DNA of 64,000 bases from Oligoflexus tunisiensis (GCF_001748245.1 NZ_BDFO01000001.1:7306346-7370345); one strand, 5' to 3'. Positions 42,617 through 51,617 are shown, counted from the stretch's first letter. Notes: generated from the letters alone by a model not told the origin. Made by a program: numbers and translations.

Positions 42617-43443
42617 GGACTCCGACCTCGCAACATGGCTTCAACTTCTCTGAAATCCGCGGATTTCCCCCACCAAAGCTTCTGAGCCAGGAGCGCCTGA
42701 CCAATCAGCATCGGCAATCCATCCTGAACAGGCAAACCAGTAGCCTTCAATGCATCCAGCAGACCTGACGTTTTTCCATAAACCAGATCCACAAACGTCC
42801 CTTGAAACGCCCCCAAACCCGGCAGAAGAAAATCCAATCGATCCCCATGCAGGGGCGCACTCGTCGTCTGCAGCAAGAGACTCTTCGGAAACCGCCGGCA
42901 CACCGCATCCAGCGTGCCCACATTCAAATCATGAAACTCCACGCGTCCCGCTGGCTTTTTCCACTTCGCATCCCGCTCTGCCGTCCGCCGCAACACAATT
43001 AACGGCCGCTGACTCACCTTCAAGAAATGCTCATAAAGCGCCAGCGCCGCTCCACCATTCCCCAGAAAAACGACAGCCTCATGATCCTCAAGCCCACGAT
43101 TCAATTGCTCAAGGCCCAGCAGAAAACCCGCCGCGTCGGTCGACGTCGCCTCCCACCCCTTTTTCCCACGATAAATGGTATTCACAGAAGCCAGCCCGGA
43201 CGCTGGAAACATCCGAGCCGCATCCTCCTTGAAGGGGACGGTTATATTAAATCCAAACGCTCCCATATCCCACATGGCCTGAAAAAAATCGGGTCCGGGA
43301 AAGCGTCGTGTCGCGCTGTCGAAACAAAGATAAACGGCATCCACAGCCAGCCGCGCCGCGGCAAAGTTATGGATCAAAGGTGAGAGGCTATGACTGATCC
43401 CACTGCCCAGGAGACCCAGGCAGCGGCTTGTGGATTGAATCAT
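42613..43443 (-). CDS. aroE: Shikimate dehydrogenase
   Basis: Reduces 3-dehydroshikimate to shikimate in aromatic amino acid synthesis. 276 aa: GLLGSGISHSLSPLIHNFAAARL (shikimate-binding SxS), FGFNITVPFKEDA with the catalytic Lys, SVNTIYR, TSTDAAGFLLGL, the dinucleotide loop FLGNGGAALALYEHF, and the C-terminal DGLPMLIGQALLAQKLWWG. The usual NADP-recognising NRT motif reads LRRTAERD, a mild variation. Translationally coupled to queG. Confidence 0.94.
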   Translation of the reverse strand: MIQSTSRCLGLLGSGISHSLSPLIHNFAAARLAVDAVYLCFDSATRRFPGPDFFQAMWDMGAFGFNITVPFKEDAARMFPASGLASVNTIYRGKKGWEATSTDAAGFLLGLEQLNRGLEDHEAVVFLGNGGAALALYEHFLKVSQRPLIVLRRTAERDAKWKKPAGRVEFHDLNVGTLDAVCRRFPKSLLLQTTSAPLHGDRLDFLLPGLGAFQGTFVDLVYGKTSGLLDALKATGLPVQDGLPMLIGQALLAQKLWWGKSADFREVEAMLRGRSP

Positions 43444-43473
43444 AAGATCTTCCCTGTGAGGCGGGCGTCAGGC

Positions 43474-43956
43474 TCAGGCGGGAGGCTGCTGCTCCGTCTG
43501 CTGTTGACGCATCTCGTGCATGGGAAGGTTATGCTCGATGAATTGAATATTGACGAGGATATTTTCCGGAGAACCGCCGAGGCTCTTCATCTGTGTCACT
43601 TTGCCACGAATGGGCGCGTGCTCAGCGCCGTCATGAGCCCGCAGGTGGCCCAGGTCCAAATGGAGCTGGCTTCCCTTGCGCAGACCACGATCCGCCACTA
43701 CCAAAGTGGCACGGTCTGAGGTGAGCGAACGGAGATAACCCTGACGCGGCGACTCGGATTCGCGCTCGGTCGTGTAGGCGATTTTCATATATAACTGATC
43801 TGTCCGGGTTTCTTCCAGAGGGGGGATTGTCTGACGCTGGCGACGAAAATACCAGATGACAAGGGGCCCGATGACAAGAAGCACCGTGAAACCCAGAAGC
43901 AAGGCAAATATGCCGATTCCACCACTGGGATCTGTACTTGAAAGTTCTAGAGCCAT
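43474..43956 (-). CDS. Membrane-anchored protein with possible PilZ-like domain
   Basis: 160 aa: a short periplasmic start, one membrane helix (GIFALLLGFTVLLVIGPLVIWYF), a basic stop-transfer patch, and a cytosolic domain of about 100 residues that is beta-rich (RQGYLRSLTSDRATLVVADRGLRKGSQLHLDLGHL ... GKVTQMKSLGG ... ILVNIQFIEHN). The pattern resembles PilZ, but the RxxxR and (D/N)xSxxG c-di-GMP motifs are not intact, so nucleotide binding is doubtful. Thirty bp upstream of aroE; probably co-transcribed. Confidence 0.55.
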   Translation of the reverse strand: MALELSSTDPSGGIGIFALLLGFTVLLVIGPLVIWYFRRQRQTIPPLEETRTDQLYMKIAYTTERESESPRQGYLRSLTSDRATLVVADRGLRKGSQLHLDLGHLRAHDGAEHAPIRGKVTQMKSLGGSPENILVNIQFIEHNLPMHEMRQQQTEQQPPA

Positions 43957-43980
43957 GCCCTGCCCAATCTGTTCCCTCGC

Positions 43981-44012
43981 TTGACAACCGGCCTGGATCG
44001 CCGTGCTATACT
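43981..44012 (+). promoter_or_regulatory. Promoter of ribF with extended -10
   Basis: Consensus TTGACA (43981-43986) and an extended -10 TGC-TATACT (44004-44012) in front of ribF. The spacer is 20 bp, longer than ideal, but the TGn extension can compensate. Transcription would start near 44019. Confidence 0.55.
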
Positions 44013-44014
44013 TG

Positions 44015-44039
44015 TGATAGGCAATTGCGCCTGTTATCA
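44015..44039 (+). promoter_or_regulatory. Imperfect inverted repeat at the ribF transcription start
   Basis: TGATA-GGC (44015-44022) faces GCC-TGT-TATCA (44029-44039), two matching half-arms with a 3-base bulge around AATTGC. It would sit at the predicted +1. A repressor site or 5' hairpin is possible; it does not resemble the FMN riboswitch. Confidence 0.25.
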
Positions 44040-44146
44040 GGTGATGTTACATATCAGGGCAATTCTTTTGCGCACCTTTGAAGACGATTATAAAACACAA
44101 TTCTCTTAAGCGCAAAGGGACTCAATCTGCAGCAAAGGATATTTTT

Positions 44147-45124
44147 TTGAAAGTTTTGCGCAGTCCTTCAACTCCCATCCCTCACTCATTTCCCATGGAA
44201 GCGAGCGCCATCACGATCGGTAACTTCGATGGTTGCCATCGTGGGCATCAGGAACTCATCTCCCGTGTGCGCGTTCGAGCCCAATCCCAAGGATATTCCA
44301 GTCTCTGCTTAACCTTCGATCCCAATCCGAAACAATTCTTCAAGCCGGATCGTCAGGTTGGTAAACTTTTCCAATCCCAACAAAAGCTGCGAGCCCTTGC
44401 TGAGCTTGGACTCGACTTTACCGTGATCCAGGAATTCAATTATTCTTTCAGTCAGCTGAAACCTAATGAATTCTATCAGATGCTTCTTAAGCAAAGCCTA
44501 AGAGCCCGCGCCATAGTCGTCGGCCACGATTTTCGTTTTGGGAAAAACCGGGAAGGCACGATTGAAGTTTTGCAAAAACTCGCAGCTGCGGATGACTGCG
44601 CGGTGGAAGTGGTGGAGCCCCAGGACTGGAAAGGTCAGGTGATCAGCAGCAGCGCCATTCGCAGCTATTTGCAGGAACGCGAGTTGGAAAAGGCGCGCGA
44701 ACTTTTAGGGCGGCCCTATCTCTTGGAAGGCCCGGTGGTGAGTGGAAAGAAACTCGGGCGACAGCTTGGTTTTCCGACAGCCAACATCATGACGAGTGAT
44801 CAACTCCTGCCTGGCCTGGGTGTTTACGCAGGTCTGGTCGTGGTGGCGAAAGAACCCAGCATTTTCAAAATTCCCGCCGCCTGCAAACCCTGCATTCTGA
44901 ACATCGGCCGACGGCCGACCGTATCGGGCGGGGAACCGGCTGTCACCACCGAGGTTCATATCCTGACCGATGATATCGGACCGGATGCCTTGTACGGGGA
45001 AACCCTGGGCGTGTATCTGACTCATTTTGTGAGGGCGGAGCAAAAGTTTGCGTCCCTTGATGAACTGAAGCAGCAGATTGCAGCGGATTGTCAGAAGGCG
45101 CGGGCTTTGCTGGAGCGATCCTAA
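44147..45124 (+). CDS. ribF: Bifunctional riboflavin kinase/FMN adenylyltransferase
   Basis: Makes FMN and FAD from riboflavin. 325 aa from TTG 44147 (AAGGAT about 7 bp upstream), giving the typical start MKVLRSPSTPIP; a longer frame to 44078 exists. FAD synthetase domain with ITIGNFDGCHRGHQ (HxGH), VVGHDFRFGKNREGT and SSSAIRSYLQERELEKARELLGRPY. The riboflavin kinase domain has GPVVSGKKLGRQLGFPTANI, GVYAG, NIGRRPTVSGGEPAVTTEVHIL and LYGETLGVYLTHFVRAEQKF. Monocistronic between a good promoter and a hairpin. Confidence 0.96.
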   Translation: MKVLRSPSTPIPHSFPMEASAITIGNFDGCHRGHQELISRVRVRAQSQGYSSLCLTFDPNPKQFFKPDRQVGKLFQSQQKLRALAELGLDFTVIQEFNYSFSQLKPNEFYQMLLKQSLRARAIVVGHDFRFGKNREGTIEVLQKLAAADDCAVEVVEPQDWKGQVISSSAIRSYLQERELEKARELLGRPYLLEGPVVSGKKLGRQLGFPTANIMTSDQLLPGLGVYAGLVVVAKEPSIFKIPAACKPCILNIGRRPTVSGGEPAVTTEVHILTDDIGPDALYGETLGVYLTHFVRAEQKFASLDELKQQIAADCQKARALLERS

Positions 45125-45125
45125 A

Positions 45126-45148
45126 GCAAGGGAGAAGGCCTCCCTTGC
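45126..45148. terminator. Hairpin between convergent ribF and lipoprotein gene
   Basis: GCAAGGGAG (45126-45134) and CTCCCTTGC (45140-45148) form a perfect 9-bp stem with a 5-base loop 1 bp after the ribF stop and 12 bp before the convergent stop. No long T-run on either side. Confidence 0.6.
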
Positions 45149-45160
45149 CGCTCTTCCTGC

Positions 45161-46495
45161 TTAACGATGGTTGGCGCTGATTTCCGTGAACACGACATTC
45201 GCATAAGTCTTCGCCGCCCAGTCGCTCACATCGAAACTGACCCGCCGAATCTCGCGATCGCCGGTGTATTTGGACTCAAAAATCACCGTCACACGGTTGC
45301 CTGTGACCGACAGGATCTGACCGTTCACGGCCGACACATCAAAATCCTGGGCCTTGGGCGCGGGGTCCTGATCAAAGTGCGAGCAAGGATCCGCAACCAG
45401 ACCGGTCCACGGTTCCGTTCCACTCTCACGCGTGGGAATCAAAGGCAATGCTTCGCCCGTGCTGACGTTCAACAGCACCATCTGATTCTGCGGCTGCACC
45501 TTGGTCTTGCAGAACCACGCGTCATATCCTGTGACGAGGACATAGGCTCCATCCGCTGTCGCCGAGATGTTGCCCACGGTCAGGGGCTGATATTTGAGCC
45601 AGTCTCCCGCTGAAAAATTCACGGCGGTCGCACTGAAACCCTGGAACTGCTGAGCTTCCTGTACTACTCCAACATTTTTTTGATAGTTTTCAGCTTCGGT
45701 TGTATAGGTTCCCAGTTTGGCCTTCAAGCGGGACGTCGCCAGCGTTTTCGCATGAATAAGTCCGAAGGCGGACGCCGCGCTGGGCACGGCGGCATCCACG
45801 GCACTCAGCGTAAGACTTTCCGGCTGTAAATCCCAGCTGCCGCTGGCGGAGCGTTTGCGATACTGCACGGTCACCTGACCATCCGTCGCCGTTTTGCGGG
45901 TGAAGACATAAACATCGGAACCGCTGACGGCAAACTGCGCACCGTATTCCCCGCTGATCACTGGCGCTGCCGCGGTCGCCACCGGCGAACCGGGGGTAAA
46001 GGAATAAATATGTACGGAGTCCACCCCGGCCTTGCGTTCCGTGTAGGCGAAATAAGGCTGGCCCGATGGAGCGAGGGACAGGTCCCGCACGCGAACGCCA
46101 GTCTCAAGGTCCAGAGTGGTTTGCTGGGTCAGGTCGAAGGAGTTCAGGAGTAGATAGTTCTTTTCGGTTCCGTAACGCCAGGTTAGGATCCAATTGCCAT
46201 CATCGCTTAGGCTGGTTATCAGTTCGTCAGTTGCCGGCTCAATCGCGATGGTCTTGGCGAGCGGCGCAAGTTTCGGGTCGGCACTTTCGTTGTAAAGGTA
46301 AACCCGATAAGCCCCCGCATCGCGGAGGGACAAAAACGCAAGTTTTTGGCCATCGGTGCTGGATTGTGGTGCAAAATCAAGATAAGCGGTGTTTTCAGCA
46401 ACGGCCGCTGTACTGTTTCCGGTCGTGGTTTCGTCAGTCGTACTACTGCCACAACTGATAAGCCAGAAGGCCAAAGGCCCAATCCAAGATCGCAT
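45161..46495 (-). CDS. Lipoprotein with beta-propeller-like repeats, unknown function
   Basis: 444 aa from ATG 46495, with GGAGGA 11 bp upstream (a longer frame reaches 46555). Signal peptide MRSWIGPLAFWLISC gives lipobox LISC, then a Ser/Thr-rich spacer. Repeats such as QSSTDGQKLAFLSLRDAGAYRVYLY, SLSDDGNWILTWRY and ATADGAYVLVTGYDAWFC are of the PD40/TolB-propeller type. Probably a periplasmic or surface lipoprotein. Base composition is close to the core, unlike the propeller lipoproteins at 34-40 kb, so it is a resident gene and not part of that block. Confidence 0.75.
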   Translation of the reverse strand: MRSWIGPLAFWLISCGSSTTDETTTGNSTAAVAENTAYLDFAPQSSTDGQKLAFLSLRDAGAYRVYLYNESADPKLAPLAKTIAIEPATDELITSLSDDGNWILTWRYGTEKNYLLLNSFDLTQQTTLDLETGVRVRDLSLAPSGQPYFAYTERKAGVDSVHIYSFTPGSPVATAAAPVISGEYGAQFAVSGSDVYVFTRKTATDGQVTVQYRKRSASGSWDLQPESLTLSAVDAAVPSAASAFGLIHAKTLATSRLKAKLGTYTTEAENYQKNVGVVQEAQQFQGFSATAVNFSAGDWLKYQPLTVGNISATADGAYVLVTGYDAWFCKTKVQPQNQMVLLNVSTGEALPLIPTRESGTEPWTGLVADPCSHFDQDPAPKAQDFDVSAVNGQILSVTGNRVTVIFESKYTGDREIRRVSFDVSDWAAKTYANVVFTEISANHR

Positions 46496-46655
46496 AAGAC
46501 TTTGATTCCTCCGATGTTGGGAAAACGCCGACAGGTATTTTATTCCTATGGGCAAGCAGGAGCTAACGGGCTATGCTCAAAGGGTGGAGCCCTCTCCGCC
46601 CATATCAATGGCACGTCCCTCAAGGACATTTCCAAGCGCGGCACCGATTATAACC

Positions 46656-48881
46656 ATGAACGCAGAAAAATTGCGAAAGTTAAACCATAAGAGCCAGGAT
46701 GACCGTTATTTTAACCGGGAATTGAGCTGGTTGGCTTTTAATTTTCGAGTTCTCGAAGAAAGTCGTCGCTCTCGTACGCCACTTTTGGATCGATGTCGCT
46801 TTCTAACCATCTGCTATTCGAATCTTGATGAGTTTTTCATGGTTCGGGTGGCGGGGAAAAAGCGCTCCCTTCGGCAGGGTTCCTTGCCGGGCGACAGCCC
46901 CGATCAAATGTCCATACCGGACACCCTGGCGCGCATCCATGAAGGAACCAAGCGGCTGGTCGAGGATATGGGGCAGATCTGGAACGGTGAGCTACTCCCT
47001 GAGCTCAAGGCCCAGAACATCCGCCTGGAAAAGCTCGACAAGCTCGAAGCAAGCGCCCAGGAAACCCTGGCCCAGTATTATCGCGAAACCGTGCTGCCGG
47101 TCCTGACGCCGTTGGCCGTGGACCCCGCGCATCCCTTTCCCTTTCTTGCCAATCGACGGCTTTATCTGGTCGTGGTGTTCAAGCTGGAAAAAGAGGAGAG
47201 TGCGGCTCTGCCACCGATCGCCTTTGTGGAAGTGCCGAATGTGTTGCCACGTCTTCTGCCGGTGAACACCGATCCCAACGATCGCGTGTTTGTCATGATG
47301 GAGGACCTGATCGCAACGCATCTCGATACGCTGTTCTTTGGAATGCCGATCACTGCGGCCTATCCGATTCGCGTGACACGCAATCTTGATTTCAAACTGA
47401 TGGAAAGTCAGGTCGTCGACCTTTTGAGTTCGGTGCAGACAGAGGTCAAGGCGCGCGATCAGGCCGAAGCCGTGCGTTTGGAATACGGTGCGGATCTTCT
47501 GCCCGACCTGCGGGCCTATCTGGAACTGCGTCTGGGCTTGAGTCCCGAGGACAGCTATGCCCTGAACTGCCCTTTGTCGATGAGCGATGTCACACTTTAT
47601 GAAATTCCGCGGGATGATTTGAAATTTCCGTCCTTCAACCCGCGTCTGCCACCGCGCATGAATACGCAGAGGAGCATTTTCGGTCTGATTCGTGAAGAGG
47701 ATATGCTCCTGCATCATCCTTTTGAAAGCTTCTATGCGGTCATTGAGCTGTTGCACACCGCAGCCTGGGATCCTGATGTCCTCGCCATCAAGCAAACCCT
47801 TTACCGCACCTCCGGCGATTCGCCGATTATTGATGCTTTGATTCTGGCCGCCGAACAGGGCAAGCAGGTCACCGCCGTGGTGGAGCTGAAGGCACGCTTC
47901 GATGAAAGCAATAACATCACCTGGGCCCGCCGTATGGAGCGCGCAGGGGTGCATGTCGTCTATGGTTTCGTCGGATTGAAAACGCACTGCAAGATGACCC
48001 TGATCGTGCGGCGCGAGGATAACCTGCTTCATCGTTATGTGCACCTTTCCACCGGCAACTATAATTCGACGACGGCACGCCACTACGTGGACATCGGTTA
48101 TATTACGGCCCGTCCGGCCTTTGGTGAGGATGCGAGTCTTCTCTTCAATATGCTGACCGGCTTCAATATCCTGAGCCGCGAGACGGAAGGCTTTAAGCCC
48201 ATGCCTTCACCCTTGCATAAACTCATCGTCGCCCCGCTTTATCTCCGCGATGAACTGATTCGCATGATCAATCGGGAAATTCAGGCCCACGAAGAGACCG
48301 GCGACGGCTTGATTTTTGCGAAAATGAACTCGCTCGTGGATAGTGCTTTGATTGAGAAACTCTATGAAGCCTCACGCTCGGGTGTTCGGATACGCCTGAT
48401 CGTGCGCGGCATCTGCTGTTTGCGTCCTGGAGCGGCGGGACTGAGCGAGAACATCGAAGTGATCTCAATCGTCGGCCGCTTTTTGGAACACAGCCGCATC
48501 TTCTATTTCCGCAACAAAGGGGCGAACGATGTGTATCTAGGCTCCGCGGACTGGATGCCCCGCAATATGGATCGCCGCATCGAGGTGATCTTTCCCATCG
48601 ATGATGCCAAAGCTCGCAACCGCATCATTAAGGAAATCATCCCGACCTATTGGGCTGATACGGAGAACGCCTGGCAGCTGCATAGCGATGGTGCCTATAC
48701 GATGCGCAGCCTAGAGGCAGGGCCAAAATGGGACTCTCAGCAAAAGTTTATTGAAATTGCCCGGGAGCAAGGTATCAAATCACTTCCATATGACAAAGCC
48801 ATACGGCATGATTTGAAGCGTAAAGGACGGCCGATCGTGAAGAAGGTCGGCAGCCGAAAAACTGTGAAGTCAGAGGACTAA
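46656..48881 (+). CDS. ppk1: Polyphosphate kinase 1
   Basis: Reversibly polymerises ATP gamma-phosphate into polyphosphate. 741 aa from ATG 46656; no strong ribosome site, and the frame is open to 46548. Family landmarks: YFNRELSWLAFNFRVLEE, LDEFFMVRVAG, HHPFESFYAVIELLHTAAWDPDVLAIKQTLYRTSGDSPI, the autophosphorylated His in RYVHLSTGNYNSTTARHYVD, and the second His in SIVGRFLEHSRIFYF. Followed directly by exopolyphosphatase and holA in the same direction, so synthesis and breakdown of polyphosphate are encoded together. Confidence 0.96.
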   Translation: MNAEKLRKLNHKSQDDRYFNRELSWLAFNFRVLEESRRSRTPLLDRCRFLTICYSNLDEFFMVRVAGKKRSLRQGSLPGDSPDQMSIPDTLARIHEGTKRLVEDMGQIWNGELLPELKAQNIRLEKLDKLEASAQETLAQYYRETVLPVLTPLAVDPAHPFPFLANRRLYLVVVFKLEKEESAALPPIAFVEVPNVLPRLLPVNTDPNDRVFVMMEDLIATHLDTLFFGMPITAAYPIRVTRNLDFKLMESQVVDLLSSVQTEVKARDQAEAVRLEYGADLLPDLRAYLELRLGLSPEDSYALNCPLSMSDVTLYEIPRDDLKFPSFNPRLPPRMNTQRSIFGLIREEDMLLHHPFESFYAVIELLHTAAWDPDVLAIKQTLYRTSGDSPIIDALILAAEQGKQVTAVVELKARFDESNNITWARRMERAGVHVVYGFVGLKTHCKMTLIVRREDNLLHRYVHLSTGNYNSTTARHYVDIGYITARPAFGEDASLLFNMLTGFNILSRETEGFKPMPSPLHKLIVAPLYLRDELIRMINREIQAHEETGDGLIFAKMNSLVDSALIEKLYEASRSGVRIRLIVRGICCLRPGAAGLSENIEVISIVGRFLEHSRIFYFRNKGANDVYLGSADWMPRNMDRRIEVIFPIDDAKARNRIIKEIIPTYWADTENAWQLHSDGAYTMRSLEAGPKWDSQQKFIEIAREQGIKSLPYDKAIRHDLKRKGRPIVKKVGSRKTVKSED

Positions 48882-48885
48882 GGCC

Positions 48886-50481
48886 ATTCCAATCCGACCG
48901 AGTTTTCAACCGAAGTCCCCTCTGGCTGTGATTGATCTCGGCAGCAATACCTTTCATTTGGCCATTACCTCACTCGATGAAGCCGGCCAGATCCACGTTA
49001 TCGACAGCCAGAAGGAAAACCTGCGGATGGCCGAGGCCATCGAAGAGGGCATGATTCCGGACAAGCTGTTCCAACGTGCCACCGAAGCCTTGCTGGCCAT
49101 GAAAAGCATCGGCCAGAGCTACAAAGCGGAATTCCGCTCCGTGGCAACCCAGGCCATCCGTGCGGCACATAACCGTCTGGCTTTTATCGAGCACATTCAA
49201 AAATCCACCGGCCTCAAGATGGAAATCATCGATGGCGTCGAGGAAGCCCGTCTGTCGTTTCTCGGGGTTTCGCAGAGCCTGAGCTTTGGCACGGAAAACC
49301 TTCTGTCGGTGGATATCGGCGGCGCATCCACGGAAATCGCTGTGGGACGGGGCGCGGATTGCACCTATCTCAGTTCCCTGAAAATGGGAGCGCTGCTCCT
49401 TTCCAAGACCTATTTTTTTGACAAGGGTCATACCTCCGACCAGTTGGAAGAGCTGCGGCAGTATGTGGAAGCCCGCCTGACTCCGATTCAAGCCGATCTT
49501 TTTGGAGCGAGCGTACAGAATGCTGCGGCCACCTCCGGGACGGCCAAGGCGCTGGCCCGCATGATTCATCAGGATCGCACCAAAACGGAACTGGACGATC
49601 CGCATGGCTTTCGCTTCACGGCAGCCGAACTTTATGCGATGGAACAGGAACTCGGCAAAATACTGGATCCTGGTCGCATCGCAGTGCGCTGGGGCCTGGA
49701 TGCCCGGCGCGCGGATATCGTTTTATCGGGTTGCGTGATCCTCGCGACCCTGACCCGACTCCTGCAGATTCCGCACTGGATCGTATCCGCGAGCGGTCTG
49801 CGGGAAGGCGTGGCCATCGACACCTATGAACGCAAGGGGCTCTTGCCGCGGGCGCACTGGCAGGATCTGCGCTGGCAGAGTGTGGTGGGATTTGCCGGGA
49901 AATTGCGTCTGGATCCGGCATTTGCCGCTCAGACCAGTGATCTGGCCGTGCGGATCTTTGATGAACTGATTTCCTTCCCGGCGTTTGCTGATATGTCGAG
50001 CGATACAAGGCTCGATCGCGATCTTTTGCTGGCGGCAGCTTACCTTCTGGAAACCGGAAAATTCATTAACTACACGAGCTATCATCGGCATTCCTATTAT
50101 CTGATTACCGAATCGAACCTCCTTGGTTACACGCAGGAAGAGAAGAACCTGATTGCCCTGATCAATCGTTTTGCCCGGAAAAGCCCGGCGAAATCCAGCA
50201 AATCGGATAGCCTGCCGTATCTGGAGCGGAATCTCTCGCGGGTCAACCTTCTGAGTTCGTGTCTGCGGATTGCCCGCTGTCTTTTGCGCACAAGGCAGAT
50301 GAAGATTCAAAGTTTTAATTTCACGAGGCAGGGCAGCACCTATACGATGCGCATCACCAAAACCCATGGCAGTCGCATGGATGCGGAGAAGCTGGCCTTG
50401 CTGAAGGAAGCCCGAAGCCTGGAAAAAGCCCTGGACTGCAATCTGGACTTTCAGTTCGAAGTGGCTGGGAGCAAGCCTTGA
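48886..50481 (+). CDS. ppx: Exopolyphosphatase/guanosine pentaphosphatase (Ppx/GppA), probable ATT start
   Basis: Hydrolyses polyphosphate ends. ASKHA fold: AVIDLGSNTFHLAI (phosphate-1), SVDIGGASTEIAVG (phosphate-2), an HD-like helical C-terminal domain (YLLETGKFINYTSYHRHSYYLI). The first ordinary start is GTG 48928, but it would begin inside the first beta strand of the fold. An ATT at 48886 is exactly 8 bp after AGAGGA and adds PIRPSFQPKSPLA before VIDLGSN, the leader length seen in E. coli Ppx. I therefore annotate ATT. The gene starts 4 bp after ppk1 and its end overlaps holA by 4 bp. Protein length would be 531 aa, or 517 from GTG. Confidence 0.85.
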   Translation: MPIRPSFQPKSPLAVIDLGSNTFHLAITSLDEAGQIHVIDSQKENLRMAEAIEEGMIPDKLFQRATEALLAMKSIGQSYKAEFRSVATQAIRAAHNRLAFIEHIQKSTGLKMEIIDGVEEARLSFLGVSQSLSFGTENLLSVDIGGASTEIAVGRGADCTYLSSLKMGALLLSKTYFFDKGHTSDQLEELRQYVEARLTPIQADLFGASVQNAAATSGTAKALARMIHQDRTKTELDDPHGFRFTAAELYAMEQELGKILDPGRIAVRWGLDARRADIVLSGCVILATLTRLLQIPHWIVSASGLREGVAIDTYERKGLLPRAHWQDLRWQSVVGFAGKLRLDPAFAAQTSDLAVRIFDELISFPAFADMSSDTRLDRDLLLAAAYLLETGKFINYTSYHRHSYYLITESNLLGYTQEEKNLIALINRFARKSPAKSSKSDSLPYLERNLSRVNLLSSCLRIARCLLRTRQMKIQSFNFTRQGSTYTMRITKTHGSRMDAEKLALLKEARSLEKALDCNLDFQFEVAGSKP

Positions 50482-51524
50482 GTTATCCAAAAAAATCACC
50501 GTACAAGACTTATCGTCATGGTCTGCCTACGGTCCTGCATGCTGATTTCTTTCAAAAGCATAAGCTGCTGGTTCTGCGTGGCGAGGCGGATTTTCTGGTG
50601 ACAGAAACCGCAAGGAGTCTGCGGGCTCTTTACGAAGCCAAGAGCTGGGCCATTGAACGCTGGGAAGCGCCACAGGTGAATGCCGAGCGCTTTCTGCAGG
50701 CGACGGCGGCGGCTTCGCTTTTTGATCCGGAAACCCTGACCTTTATCAACCAGGCTCAGGGGAAAAGTGATCTGGTCGGGCATCTGTCCGCGGTGCGGCA
50801 GGCCAAGGATATTCAAAACCCGGTCTGCCTTCTGTGGCGCGGGGGGGATATTCCCGCCAAATTTCAAAAGGAGCTCGACCGCCTGCAGGCCTTTGTCCTG
50901 TCCTGCGATGAGCCGGCTCCCTGGGAATTTCGTGATTTTGTCGTGGATCGCGCGCAGCATTATCAGATGAAGCTGGCCGGTGATGCCGCCGATCTGCTGC
51001 TCGATGCCGTGGGAACCGACCTTTTCAAGCTCGATAATGAGTTGAATCGGGTGAGTCTGACCCTGGGTGTGCCGGGACAGATGGCGATCGTCACCGCCGA
51101 AGCGCTTCGACCCCTGCTGGGATTTTTGCGCGAGGATCATATTTTCAAGCTGGATCAGTTTCTTTGCCAGGAGGCCTATGGCCGCGCCCTGCTCCTTTTG
51201 AAGGACCTTTTGGATCGCGGGGAGAAGGCTTTATCGCTGCTGGCGATCCTGGCCATGCACTGTCGCAAGGCCCTGCAGATTCAGGCCGGCGTGCGCACAG
51301 GACAGAATCCAGCGGAGATGGCCAGGACTCTGCGCCTGCCGCCGTCGGTGATTCAATCGTATATGGGTTATGTGCAGAGGCGACCGCCTCAGGGTTTTGC
51401 CAAGGCCCTCAGGCTTTGTCATGAGGCGGACCGTCGCTTGAAAAGTCGCGGGGCCGGCGAAGAGATCTGGCTGAATCAGATCGTCTGGGAACTGCGGACG
51501 CATGCACGGCCGCCGAAGGGCTAG
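50478..51524 (+). CDS. holA: DNA polymerase III subunit delta
   Basis: Clamp-loader wrench that opens the beta clamp. 348 aa from TTG 50478, which overlaps the ppx stop in TTGA. Pattern of the family: KLLVLRGEADFLVTETARSLRALYEAKSW, FDPETLTFINQAQGK, DEPAPWEFRDFVVDRAQHYQMKLAGDAADLLLDAVGTDLFKLDNELNRVSL (domain II) and the C-terminal collar helices (ALSLLAILAMHCRKALQIQAGV). Sequence conservation in HolA is always low; the order of blocks makes the call firm. Ends at a hairpin with T-run. Confidence 0.88.
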   Translation: MSYPKKSPYKTYRHGLPTVLHADFFQKHKLLVLRGEADFLVTETARSLRALYEAKSWAIERWEAPQVNAERFLQATAAASLFDPETLTFINQAQGKSDLVGHLSAVRQAKDIQNPVCLLWRGGDIPAKFQKELDRLQAFVLSCDEPAPWEFRDFVVDRAQHYQMKLAGDAADLLLDAVGTDLFKLDNELNRVSLTLGVPGQMAIVTAEALRPLLGFLREDHIFKLDQFLCQEAYGRALLLLKDLLDRGEKALSLLAILAMHCRKALQIQAGVRTGQNPAEMARTLRLPPSVIQSYMGYVQRRPPQGFAKALRLCHEADRRLKSRGAGEEIWLNQIVWELRTHARPPKG

Positions 51525-51543
51525 GATTAAAGGCACGCGGACT

Positions 51544-51558
51544 GGCCCCTGCGGGGCT
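51544..51558 (+). repeat. First of two near-identical short hairpins after holA
   Basis: GGCCCCTGCGGGGCTGAC here is repeated 51 bp on as GGCCCCTTCGGGGCTGAC. This copy has no T-run; it lies between the holA stop and the terminator copy. Confidence 0.5.
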
Positions 51559-51594
51559 GACGTGGTGAAAGGGCCAGGGCTAAGGGCAACACGG

Positions 51595-51617
51595 GGCCCC
51601 TTCGGGGCTGACTTTTT
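51595..51617 (+). terminator. Rho-independent terminator of ppk1-ppx-holA
   Basis: GGCCCC-TTC-GGGGCT (51595-51609), then GAC and TTTTT (51613-51617). It ends 11 bp before the convergent map stop. Confidence 0.6.

Noticed and set aside
42750..43232. Pro/Ser-rich plus-strand frame opposite aroE
   Set aside because: Compositional artefact of reading aroE backwards; no start context.
44013..44146. Possible FMN riboswitch before ribF
   Set aside because: The conserved core of the RFN element is not present in the leader; only a short imperfect hairpin is seen.
46992..48083. Minus-strand open frame of 363 codons opposite ppk1
   Set aside because: Shadow of a strongly conserved gene; no ribosome site and no family features.
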